Part shown: positions 8,931 to 16,590 of the stretch, piece after piece
How the letters are laid out: every line of letters begins with the position of its first letter
Numbering within the stretch: position 1 is the stretch's first letter
Source of the DNA: Pseudarthrobacter sp. W1I19
Lineage (GTDB): Bacteria; Actinomycetota; Actinomycetes; Actinomycetales; Micrococcaceae
Assembly: GCF_030817835.1 (NCBI RefSeq)
Contig: NZ_JAUSZR010000001.1
Location: 1,178,001-1,242,000 of the forward strand
Reading direction: 5' to 3'
Length of the DNA stretch: 64,000 nt
The notes under the pieces: generated by a model
Database searches by the model: none
The model's input: the letters and a program-made list of their open reading frames with translations, nothing else
What the model was told of the DNA's origin: nothing
Made by a program: the position numbers and the translations under genes

Positions 8931-10390
8931 CGACTCCTGACTGCCTGGGCACCGAACACGGCGGGAGAAATCTTGATGCCGAGTTCCTCGAACCTGTCGG
9001 TGAATCGAGGCCGGACTCCGGTGGGTATTGGCTTTCCCAAAAAGCGACCGTTGGCATCGATGCCAGCCGAGTAGTCGAAGACAAAGGCGTCTTGCAGCGT
9101 GACGATGTCTCCTTCCATCCCCTGCACCTCAGTTACATGTGTAACCCGTCGGGATCCGTCCCGGAGCCGGGAGATGTGCACGATGAGGTTCACCGCCGAA
9201 GCAATTTGCTCGCGAATGGCCCGCAGCGGAAGATCCATGCCGGCCATCAGCACGAGGGTTTCCAGACGCGCCACAGCGTCTCGTGGCGTATTCGCGTGAA
9301 CAGTTGAGATCGAGCCGTCATGACCGGTGTTCATCGCTTGAAGCATGTCCAGCGACTCACCTCCACGGACTTCGCCAACAACGATCCGGTCAGGCCTCAT
9401 ACGCAACGAGTTGCGGACCAGGTCGCGGATTGAAACTTCGCCTTTTCCTTCGATGTTGGCCGGCCGGCTTTCAAGCCTGACGACGTGATCCTGTTGAAGC
9501 TGCAGCTCGACTGCGTCTTCAATAGTGACGATTCGGTCCGAAGCGGGGATGAAGGAAGACAGAACGTTCAACATAGTTGTTTTGCCTGTACCGGTACCGC
9601 CGGAGACGATGATGTTCATCCTGGCCAGCACACATGCTCTGAGGAGCTCCGCCATCTCGGGGGACAAGCTCCCGAAACCAATAAGTTTCTCAACCGTGAG
9701 CGCCTCTCGCGAGAATTTCCTAATTGTTAGGGAAGCCCCGTTCACAGCCAGCGGCGGGATGATGGCGTTGACACGGGAGCCGTCGGGGAGCCGGGCGTCA
9801 ACCAGGGGCGAAGATTCGTCGATTCGGCGGCCAATGCGCGTGACGATGCGCTCGATAACCCGCCGCAGGGCGTCTTCGCTTGTGAACTTGGTATCTGTAA
9901 GGAACAGCTGGCCGTGGCGCTCCACGTAAATCTGGTCCGCCCGGTTCACCATAATTTCCGTGACGCTTGGGTCGTCGAGATAGCGCTGCATGGGGCCGTG
10001 GCCGAGGACGTCGTCAATGATCTCGCGGGTCAGTCGCTGGCGTTCACCCTGCGACAGGGGGACCTGTTCTTCGTCCACCACTGCCCGGAGTTCATCCTTG
10101 ACGAACTGATGAAGCTCGGCTTCTTCCAATGAGGAGTCGGTAATCCGGGAACCTAGCCGCTCATACAACGCCTGGCTCGCCCGCTCCTTGAGCCCAGCCA
10201 GCGCTTCACTCGCACTTCCCTCTGTGAGCTGCACGTGTGTGGAAGCCTGAGACTGTTCAGCCGCTTGCGCTTTCTGGATGGTACCGAGCGTAGCTGCCGG
10301 CGCCTGCGGTGCCGAGAGCACGGGCTCGCTCACTTCGGGAGAGTTGCTTCCGTCGGAGCGCAGCTTGGCAAATCGGTTTGAGAGTGTCAC
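8927..10390 (-). CDS. cpaF: CpaF/TadA-family pilus secretion ATPase (locus B)
   Basis: This 487-residue secretion ATPase has the same features as the locus A copy: [18 protein letters not shown], Walker [40 protein letters not shown] and [13 protein letters not shown]. The GTG start overlaps the tadZ stop (GTGA). The linker before the catalytic core is about 30 residues shorter than in locus A and has a different composition (Ala/Gln/Ser rather than Pro-rich). The core is so close to the other copy that mixed hexamers are conceivable, though nothing in the sequence shows this. Confidence 0.95.
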   Translation of the reverse strand: MTLSNRFAKLRSDGSNSPEVSEPVLSAPQAPAATLGTIQKAQAAEQSQASTHVQLTEGSASEALAGLKERASQALYERLGSRITDSSLEEAELHQFVKDELRAVVDEEQVPLSQGERQRLTREIIDDVLGHGPMQRYLDDPSVTEIMVNRADQIYVERHGQLFLTDTKFTSEDALRRVIERIVTRIGRRIDESSPLVDARLPDGSRVNAIIPPLAVNGASLTIRKFSREALTVEKLIGFGSLSPEMAELLRACVLARMNIIVSGGTGTGKTTMLNVLSSFIPASDRIVTIEDAVELQLQQDHVVRLESRPANIEGKGEVSIRDLVRNSLRMRPDRIVVGEVRGGESLDMLQAMNTGHDGSISTVHANTPRDAVARLETLVLMAGMDLPLRAIREQIASAVNLIVHISRLRDGSRRVTHVTEVQGMEGDIVTLQDAFVFDYSAGIDANGRFLGKPIPTGVRPRFTDRFEELGIKISPAVFGAQAVRSR

Positions 10391-11586
10391 TGCACTACCG
10401 CCCTTCGGTGGAGCTTCTTGCGGGGAGCTTCCCAGTTTGGTTTGAAACGCTCAACCAAGTGCCGAAGACCCTTCGCTACAGGGTCACGGCTTCCGTCCTG
10501 CAGAAGGGGAACCCCTTTGTTGGTTGAAAATGGAACTGTTCGTGAACGGGGAAGCACAATATCGACAGGAGCGCCGATTGTAGCCTCCACGTCCTGGACG
10601 GTAAGGCCCGTCTTGCGGTCAGCCATGTTGAGGACAACATGCCTGTTATCGGGGAGGAGATCGAGCTCCGAGAGGATCTGGAATCCTGTCCTGAGACCGC
10701 GGATGCTGGGGATGTCCATTCCGCACACCCATACTGCATCTGTTGCCTGCTCGAGGGTTGCCAGGACGTGCTCACCGAGCCCGGGGGCTGTGTCCACCAC
10801 TACATACTGGAATTCAGCCCGCAACTGACGCAGGAGGTGGCTTACGTGTTCCCCCGTGATCCTGTCCATTTCGATGGGGTTGCGAGGGGCACACAACACG
10901 TAAATGTTGCCGGGATGAAGAGACAGATATGTCTTAAGGACCATAGCGTCCTGGCTCGCTGCTCCCACCACCGCATCGGTGATAGTGAAATCAGGGTCGA
11001 GCATAAGGCCGCTTGCTATATCACCGAACTGAAGATCGAGGTCCACCACCACTACGCTCATCGGAGCTATCTGGCCCAAACCGATGGCGAGGTTGCTGGC
11101 GATTGTGGTCTTGCCAACGCCACCCTTGGGTGACATGACTGCCACTACCCGGCCACCTTCGGTAGTTGGACGCTCTGCAGTATTGGGGCTCAGTCCACGC
11201 CTGCGCCCCGCGGCTGCCAGGCTTGCTCGCTCTACTAAGGCGCGGACCTGATCCATGTCAGCGGAAGGCGGGATGAGGTCTCGTATGCCGGAGCGCATGG
11301 CGTTCAAGGCCAGTTCGCCGTCGTCGTCCGCGGCCAGCACGATGCTGATTTCCGGGTACTGGAGGTCCATTACGGCGGCGAACTTGAGTGCCTCGTCCTG
11401 GGGCAAACCGGGTCCAAGGATCAGTACTTCGGGCGGTTCCCCGGCCTGCTGTCGAAGGATATCGTCCGGAGATTCCGGCAGGTATGCGGCTTGGAAGAAC
11501 TGCAGCGATCCGCTAAGCGGAGCCACTGATGCCCGAACCTTCCGCTCGTAGTCCACGGACGGGGAAATCAATATGAAGCGGCTCAT
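10387..11586 (-). CDS. tadZ: TadZ/CpaE-like ATPase (locus B)
   Basis: This 399-residue protein has an atypical receiver-like N-terminus (about 1-130) and a MinD/ParA ATPase with MSPKGGVGKTT near residue 155 and VVDTAPGLGE. Its start overlaps the cpaB-like gene stop (ATGA) and its stop overlaps the cpaF start, so the tadZ-cpaF-tadB junctions are all translationally coupled. It is the collinear paralogue of 2841-4037. Confidence 0.9.
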   Translation of the reverse strand: MSRFILISPSVDYERKVRASVAPLSGSLQFFQAAYLPESPDDILRQQAGEPPEVLILGPGLPQDEALKFAAVMDLQYPEISIVLAADDDGELALNAMRSGIRDLIPPSADMDQVRALVERASLAAAGRRRGLSPNTAERPTTEGGRVVAVMSPKGGVGKTTIASNLAIGLGQIAPMSVVVVDLDLQFGDIASGLMLDPDFTITDAVVGAASQDAMVLKTYLSLHPGNIYVLCAPRNPIEMDRITGEHVSHLLRQLRAEFQYVVVDTAPGLGEHVLATLEQATDAVWVCGMDIPSIRGLRTGFQILSELDLLPDNRHVVLNMADRKTGLTVQDVEATIGAPVDIVLPRSRTVPFSTNKGVPLLQDGSRDPVAKGLRHLVERFKPNWEAPRKKLHRRAVVQ

Positions 11587-12344
11587 TTGAATACCTTTGT
11601 CTGATTGACAACACCGTTGGTGCCCTCAGTGGCATCAGCCGGCTCTTTGGAGAGATAGATCTTTCCGAACTCGGCCGCATACACCAGTTTCTCGGTGTCG
11701 ACGGCGTCACGTGCGAAGGTGATCAGGTAGGCATCGCTGGAGGTTTGCGCGTCCTTGTCGGCGTTCAACGACCCTGTGGAGCTTGCCTGGGTGGCCTGGG
11801 CCTGAGTCTGAGCGGCCGCCCCCGAACTGAACTGGACCGCCGTCACCAAAACCTTGTGGAACGTCAGTTGGGTCCCATTTCCGCCAGCGTCTGCCATCGA
11901 GATGAAGACACCTACGGTATCGCCGGCCCGGATTTTGCCGCCCACCACTCGTTCAATTCCGAGTCGGAGGGTGATTTCCTGCAGTCCGGCAGGCACAGCG
12001 ACACGTGCCGGGCCGAGGTATGCGTTCGCATCGACGAGCCGGCTGTTGAGCAGTTGCTCGCCAGGAACGAGGGCTACGGAGGTGACCATTGAACCCAATG
12101 TGCCCAAGTCCTGCACCCCGTCAGCTGCGACGGCAGTGCGCGGCACTGGCTTTGTGGTTACGTATTGCGATAGTTGACTGGCCGGCGTTCCCGCAGGCAC
12201 CTCCTGTTTAACAACCAGGACGTCCTGAGTTTCCGTGTTCGCCAGGGCGCGGCGGTCGGCGCCCTGCACGTAATTGAAGAGAAGGACGGTGCCTATGATT
12301 GCGACAACCAATGCGGCAATGCCTCCCAGTAGGCGTGCTTTCAT
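11583..12344 (-). CDS. cpaB: CpaB/RcpC-like Flp pilus assembly protein (locus B)
   Basis: This 253-residue protein has an N-terminal membrane helix (5-27) followed by an exported SAF-like domain (VLVVKQEVPAGTPASQ, AVPAGLQEITLRLGIERVVG) and a Ser/Gln/Ala-rich linker near residues 175-200 before a final beta-rich stretch. It has the same architecture as the protein at 4034-4804. The GDTVGVFISM motif after the SAF region is shared by both copies. Confidence 0.85.
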   Translation of the reverse strand: MKARLLGGIAALVVAIIGTVLLFNYVQGADRRALANTETQDVLVVKQEVPAGTPASQLSQYVTTKPVPRTAVAADGVQDLGTLGSMVTSVALVPGEQLLNSRLVDANAYLGPARVAVPAGLQEITLRLGIERVVGGKIRAGDTVGVFISMADAGGNGTQLTFHKVLVTAVQFSSGAAAQTQAQATQASSTGSLNADKDAQTSSDAYLITFARDAVDTEKLVYAAEFGKIYLSKEPADATEGTNGVVNQTKVFK

Positions 12345-12364
12345 TACTTTCCCCTTAGTTGGAA

Positions 12365-13366
12365 CTACTTGATGAGTCGGATTTCCGAGGTGCCGAGGTC
12401 CTCGCCGCCCGGAATGTAGTTTCCGGAGCTAATAACCGTGTACTTGACGAATTGACCGATAACGCAGCGGTCGTTGCCGCCCGTACAGGCCAGAGAACTT
12501 GTCATCCCGGGGTCGCTGCCGGTGTTGCGGAACTCGTAGACTCCGTTATTGCCGAATTTCCAGCCCCATATCTTGAAGGTGGCGTAACCGATGACATGGA
12601 AGGAGCCGCCCTGCCCGGTACCCGAAGAAGTGTCGAAAACGGGAAACTCGACCTTGACTTCTCCCCCTGCCAGAAGCGTCGTCTTCCAATTGCCAAGGAT
12701 GGTGGCGCAGCCACTTGGAGGATTGTTGCCGGGGTCGGAGCCCATGTCGTTGGTGCCCACTTGGGTATTGGCGACACAGGGCGAATCTTCATCAAGCCAG
12801 CCCCAACCACCTGGAATCTGTGTACCGGAGGGGCCCGTGCACGTTCCCCCGGGCTTGTAGGACATTTTTTGGACCTCTGCAGTCTGGCTCCCTGAGGCCA
12901 GGTTGTAGCAGTTGTCCGATAAAGCCAGAGGGAAACCTGAACCGCTACCAGGCAAACCGGCACCTGCCGTCGCCTGGGCTCCCACAGTTACTGGGCCAGC
13001 GTTGATGGCATTTGCAAAAAGGTTGGTCAGGAAACTGGATGAACCGTTCTTGGTTGACGTTGTAACTGTCACTTGGCCGGGGACGGAAAGGTCTACGGAG
13101 GCGGTGCTCGCGGCATCATTGGAGTTCGAGTTTGCCAAGCCGTCAGCTAAGGCAGGAAGGCATGTGCCGTCTTTGCAACTTTTGGCGACAGCCAAGGCAC
13201 CGGCGTCGGCCCCGTTCTGCAGCTGTGAGCGTTCAGCATAAATCTGGCCAACGTCAACTGCCATGGCTCCTGCGCCTATGAGAACAAGCATCATCACGGC
13301 GACTGTTACGCCCGCCGCTCCGCGTTCGCCTTCCGCGACCCTTGCCTTTTTAACTAGCCGCCACAT
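12365..13366 (-). CDS. tadG: TadG-like pilus-associated exported protein (locus B)
   Basis: This 333-residue protein has the Tad_N signature EGERGAAGVTVAVMMLVLIG near residues 12-31 and ERSQLQNGADAGALAVA, then a Ser/Thr/Gly-rich exported domain with several Cys. The start at 13366 (ATG) overlaps the tadE stop by 13 nt, exactly as in locus A; an upstream in-frame extension to 13480 would lie inside tadE and is rejected. It is probably an extracytoplasmic minor component or adhesin of the pilus. Confidence 0.83.
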   Translation of the reverse strand: MWRLVKKARVAEGERGAAGVTVAVMMLVLIGAGAMAVDVGQIYAERSQLQNGADAGALAVAKSCKDGTCLPALADGLANSNSNDAASTASVDLSVPGQVTVTTSTKNGSSSFLTNLFANAINAGPVTVGAQATAGAGLPGSGSGFPLALSDNCYNLASGSQTAEVQKMSYKPGGTCTGPSGTQIPGGWGWLDEDSPCVANTQVGTNDMGSDPGNNPPSGCATILGNWKTTLLAGGEVKVEFPVFDTSSGTGQGGSFHVIGYATFKIWGWKFGNNGVYEFRNTGSDPGMTSSLACTGGNDRCVIGQFVKYTVISSGNYIPGGEDLGTSEIRLIK

Positions 13367-13752
13367 TGCATGGCCCCTTTGCCTGTAACTGTGAGTGTGG
13401 ACCCGAAGAAGCCTGTCAACGATGAGCCGTTGTACTTGACGGTCACAACGGCGGTCGAGGCCGGCGTTGCCGCTGGGCAAGTTGCCGCGGTGTAGTCGAA
13501 AGTAAGTAGCGAAGAGTTGATAGAAGGAGCCCCGGCCTTGCCGGCGGCAGTTGCCTTTGTCGCGTCCTTGGTGATGGCCATCGTCCGGGCAGCCTCGCGG
13601 GATGCCTGAGTCACCGACACCTGAATGTTGTAGGCGTTGGAGAACTCGACGATCGCGATGATCAAAGCGATAAGGATCGGAGCAACAAGGGCGAATTCGA
13701 CGGCTACTGCGCCTCGCTCGTCATGCTTGCGAGTTTTATGGCTGCGTTTCAA
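13354..13752 (-). CDS. tadE: TadE-like pseudopilin (locus B)
   Basis: This 132-residue protein has the motif DERGAVAVEFALVAPILIAL at residues 11-30 and two Cys in the C-terminal half. I place the start at the TTG at 13752 because a G-rich ribosome-binding site (AGGGGG) lies 5-6 bases before it; an open frame upstream to 13821 has no better signal. The ending KGAMQCGG matches KGAMLCGG in the locus A copy. Confidence 0.8.
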   Translation of the reverse strand: MKRSHKTRKHDERGAVAVEFALVAPILIALIIAIVEFSNAYNIQVSVTQASREAARTMAITKDATKATAAGKAGAPSINSSLLTFDYTAATCPAATPASTAVVTVKYNGSSLTGFFGSTLTVTGKGAMQCGG

Positions 13753-13834
13753 CGGGTCCCCCTGGACGGTTGCAGCGTGGACTTTAAGTGCGGTGTGCCG
13801 CGCTGTTGGGGCGCGGCACACCGTCTGGATCTTG

Positions 13835-14035
13835 CTACCAGGCGCCGACGGAGCCGGCGAGGTTGCTGAAGAACGTGTTCAGGTTTCCTCCGAACAGCGT
13901 TACCCCAGCCACTATCACGAGGGCTATGAGACCAACTAGGAGCGAGTACTCAGTCGCCGTTGCACCCTTTTCGTTCGAAAAGATCGCCCGGACAGTTGTT
14001 GCCAACTGCTGAAGAGTTGCCTTGAACTCAAGCAT
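13835..14035 (-). CDS. flp: Flp-type pilin (locus B, second)
   Basis: This 66-residue pilin carries NEKGATATEYSLLVGLIALV at residues 21-40 and ends in GAW. Its helix and tail are almost identical to the neighbour at 14064-14264, so the two arose by a recent tandem duplication; they differ mainly in the cleaved leader (first 20 residues). GGAAGG lies seven bases before the ATG at 14035. Confidence 0.92.
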   Translation of the reverse strand: MLEFKATLQQLATTVRAIFSNEKGATATEYSLLVGLIALVIVAGVTLFGGNLNTFFSNLAGSVGAW

Positions 14036-14063
14036 CTACTTGCCTTCCTGTCCGCGTTCGCTG

Positions 14064-14264
14064 CTACCAGGCGCCGACCTTGCCGGCGAGGCTGCTGAAG
14101 AAGGTGTTCAGGTTTCCGCCGAAAAGCGTCACGCCAGCAACAATCACCAGGGCGATAAGCCCAACGAGCAGCGAGTACTCCGTTGCAGTCGCGCCCTTTT
14201 CCGTGGAGAAGCGATCCTTGACGCCGGCAACAAAAGCCATCATCGAGACCATGAGAGAAGTCAT
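14064..14264 (-). CDS. flp: Flp-type pilin (locus B, first)
   Basis: This is a 66-residue Flp pilin whose mature part is nearly the same as the preceding copy (TEKGATATEYSLLVGLIALV, then FGGNLNTFFSSLAGKVGAW). It is the first pilin of locus B. AAGGA lies before the ATG at 14264, and the intergenic region upstream carries nested inverted repeats that may regulate transcription. Confidence 0.92.
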   Translation of the reverse strand: MTSLMVSMMAFVAGVKDRFSTEKGATATEYSLLVGLIALVIVAGVTLFGGNLNTFFSSLAGKVGAW

Positions 14265-14320
14265 TTTAGTTTTCCTTAATTCGGTGAAATGGATTGAATT
14301 TATTTCAACGAATTTCCAGC

Positions 14321-14378
14321 TGCCCCCATAATTCCTTAGCGGCTGGACTTCGCTAAGAAGAGATTGTCATTGGGGGCA
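14321..14378. promoter_or_regulatory. Nested inverted repeats upstream of the pilin genes
   Basis: TGCCCCCA (14321-14328) pairs with TGGGGGCA (14371-14378), and inside it CTTAGCG (14335-14341) pairs with CGCTAAG (14351-14357). The element lies between the prepilin peptidase stop and the first pilin start. It could be an operator or a terminator for the peptidase gene; no U-run follows, so an operator or leader structure is slightly favoured. Confidence 0.4.
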
Positions 14379-14542
14379 CATATGCAACAATGCGTAGTGG
14401 TACTCGACTTTTTCAACCGGCGTTAAAGCCACGTACTCGAACGGCAGAGTCAGTACTCAGAAAGCCAAGCATGTAGAGAAACCACTACTTGGACGCAGCG
14501 CGAACTTGACGGGGGAACGGGCCCGAAGATCGACGTGGAACG

Positions 14543-15208
14543 TTACTGGAGGAAGAATACGGCAACCGCAGTCGCGCCGAGCATTGAGGGGCCGTGAGCC
14601 ACTTCTGTGGCTCGTTTCCTGCCCTTTCGGCTGAGAATCAATACCGTGAGTAAGCCGTTCAGGATGAAGCCCAAGAGTGCGCCGTAGAGCAGTTGGCTCC
14701 AGCCTAAGTACCCAAGGTAAAGGCCGACGGGGGCAGCGAGCTTCACGTCGCCCATTCCGATGCCCCCGGGAGAAATTAGCCCCAAAATAAGGTAGCCGAC
14801 AAACAGAATGACTGCCCCAAGCGTCGCGCGCAGGAGGTCGTCAGTCTGCTTATCAAATATTCCGGCCATAAATATAAGTAAAAATCCACCCGCGAGCAGC
14901 ATTAGTACGAGCGGGTTCGGCAACAAATGTAGTACGACGTCAATCCGGGCAAGCTGGATGCCAAGTACAGCCAGGAATATGAAAGCTGGCAGCGCTAAAC
15001 TCGTTCCAAACTGCAAACTAAAGGCTATGCAGGCGACGCTGGTTAGAGCCGCCGTCGTAATTCGGAGGGGACGGGCCGGGAGGGGGCCCACTCTCGGAAG
15101 ATGCTTGGCGATGAGTGCTTCGGCGACAGGGGAGAGGGCCAGGCCCAAGATGCCGGCACCGAGCGCCAGCAGCCACCCGGTAGAAACGTCATTACCCGTT
15201 GCAAACAA
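14543..15208 (-). CDS. A24-family prepilin peptidase
   Basis: This 221-residue polytopic protein has about seven membrane segments and both catalytic Asp motifs of type IV prepilin peptidases (TadV/CpaA class): ARIDVVLHLLPNPLV and GGIGMGDVKLAAPVG. It lacks the methyltransferase domain of PilD, as TadV does. It should cleave the leaders of all four Flp pilins and both TadE proteins, since no second copy is visible. The best start is a TTG at 15208 behind a GGGGG stretch; that start is uncertain. Confidence 0.88.
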   Translation of the reverse strand: MFATGNDVSTGWLLALGAGILGLALSPVAEALIAKHLPRVGPLPARPLRITTAALTSVACIAFSLQFGTSLALPAFIFLAVLGIQLARIDVVLHLLPNPLVLMLLAGGFLLIFMAGIFDKQTDDLLRATLGAVILFVGYLILGLISPGGIGMGDVKLAAPVGLYLGYLGWSQLLYGALLGFILNGLLTVLILSRKGRKRATEVAHGPSMLGATAVAVFFLQ

Positions 15209-15264
15209 GATGACCCCCTGCGTCCATGCCGGCGGGAGCTGAGACGCCGTCCGGCTACCCCATT

Positions 15265-15294
15265 TTGACCCTGAACCCCCTAACGCGCTAATCT
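15265..15294 (+). promoter_or_regulatory. Probable rplM-rpsI promoter
   Basis: TTGACC (15265-15270) and TAATCT (15289-15294) are separated by 18 bp, giving a leader of about 200 nt before the rplM GTG. The leader has no gene; it contains a direct repeat CAGGATGACT (near 15353 and 15389) and could hold a ribosomal-protein autoregulatory structure, which I cannot identify. Confidence 0.6.
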
Positions 15295-15500
15295 TGGTAG
15301 TCGTTGTGCGTGTCCTATTCCGATGGTGCGTGCCCGCTTGAGAATCCGGTTGCAGGATGACTACTCAACGTGCACATTCGGAACCTCAGGATGACTGGTT
15401 ACATAGAGCCCTCACCTCTGTTCCGGTAGCGCGCAGACAGTAGGTGCACGAGCTAGTGACACCTAAACAAGAACGCCAGAACAAGAACGAGGCAAACACC

Positions 15501-15944
15501 GTGCGTACGTACACCCCGAAGCCCGGCGATATCAACCGCCAGTGGCACGTCATTGACGCCACAGACGTTGTCCTTGGTCGTCTTGCAAGCCAGACCGCAA
15601 TCCTGCTGCGCGGCAAGCACAAGGCCACCTTTGCGTCCCACATGGACATGGGCGACTTCGTCATCATCATCAACGCTGAGAAGGTAGCCCTCACCGGCGC
15701 CAAGCTGGAACAGAAGCGCGCATACCGCCACTCCGGCTACCCGGGCGGCCTGACCTCCGTCAACTACGCGGAGCTGCTGGAATCCAACCCGGTCCGCGCC
15801 GTGGAGAAGGCCATCAAGGGCATGCTCCCCAAGAACTCCCTTGCTGCCCAGCAGCTGGGCAAGCTGAAGGTGTACCGCGGTGCAGAGCACCCGCACGCCG
15901 CCCAGCAGCCCAAGACTTTCGAAATCACCCAGGTCGCCCAGTAG
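15501..15944 (+). CDS. rplM: 50S ribosomal protein L13
   Basis: This protein is 147 residues, the normal L13 length, when started from the GTG at 15501 ([20 protein letters not shown]). The upstream in-frame extension to 15444 is not part of known L13 proteins. The family core [15 protein letters not shown] and the RHSGYPGGL motif are present. It is an early 23S rRNA-binding protein of the large subunit. The rpsI gene follows 38 bp downstream, the standard L13-S9 pair. Confidence 0.98.
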   Translation: MRTYTPKPGDINRQWHVIDATDVVLGRLASQTAILLRGKHKATFASHMDMGDFVIIINAEKVALTGAKLEQKRAYRHSGYPGGLTSVNYAELLESNPVRAVEKAIKGMLPKNSLAAQQLGKLKVYRGAEHPHAAQQPKTFEITQVAQ

Positions 15945-15982
15945 TCCTGGCCACCAAACAACTTATCTATACAAGGAGAATC

Positions 15983-16486
15983 GTGGCTCAGAACGAAGAG
16001 ACCACCGAGGCCGTCGCGGCCGAGGAAACCCTGACCAGCTACACCTCTGAAAGCTCAGCTGCCGAAGCTGCGCCCAAGAAGGAGCGCCCGGCACTGACCG
16101 TTGCCGGTGCTGCAGTTGGCCGTCGCAAGGAAGCCGTTGCACGCGTTCGCGTTGTCCCCGGTTCCGGCAAGTGGACCATCAACGGCCGCGCGCTGGACAA
16201 CTACTTCCCGAACAAGCTGCACCAGCAGGACGTCAACGAGCCCTTCAAGATCCTCGATCTCGAAGGCGCCTACGACGTCATCGCCCGCATCCACGGCGGC
16301 GGCATCTCCGGCCAGGCCGGTGCCCTGCGCCTCGGCATCGCCCGTTCGCTGAACGAGATCGACGTCGAGAACAACCGCGCCACCCTGAAGAAGGCCGGTT
16401 ACCTCTCCCGTGACGCCCGCGTCATCGAGCGTAAGAAGGCCGGTCTCAAGAAGGCCCGCAAGGCTCAGCAGTACTCCAAGCGCTAA
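15983..16486 (+). CDS. rpsI: 30S ribosomal protein S9
   Basis: This 167-residue protein has an acidic actinobacterial N-terminal extension (about 1-38) before the S9 domain ([16 protein letters not shown]) and the conserved C-terminal tail ending QYSKR, whose last Arg contacts P-site tRNA in ribosomes. The GTG start at 15983 has an AAGGAG six bases upstream. A hairpin terminator follows directly. Confidence 0.98.
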   Translation: MAQNEETTEAVAAEETLTSYTSESSAAEAAPKKERPALTVAGAAVGRRKEAVARVRVVPGSGKWTINGRALDNYFPNKLHQQDVNEPFKILDLEGAYDVIARIHGGGISGQAGALRLGIARSLNEIDVENNRATLKKAGYLSRDARVIERKKAGLKKARKAQQYSKR

Positions 16487-16504
16487 ACCCGCTTGCACGA
16501 AAAG

Positions 16505-16537
16505 CCCGTCCCGCCATTTGGCGGGGCGGGCTTTTTC
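16505..16537 (+). terminator. Terminator of rplM-rpsI
   Basis: GCCCGTCCCGCC pairs with GGCGGGGCGGGC (one G-U pair) around the loop ATTT and is followed by TTTTT. This is a classical intrinsic terminator placed 18 bp after rpsI. Confidence 0.92.
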
Positions 16538-16590
16538 TGTCGTCTTAGAATGTCGAGAATGCTAGAGCATCCGGGACTAAGGAGCCATCG

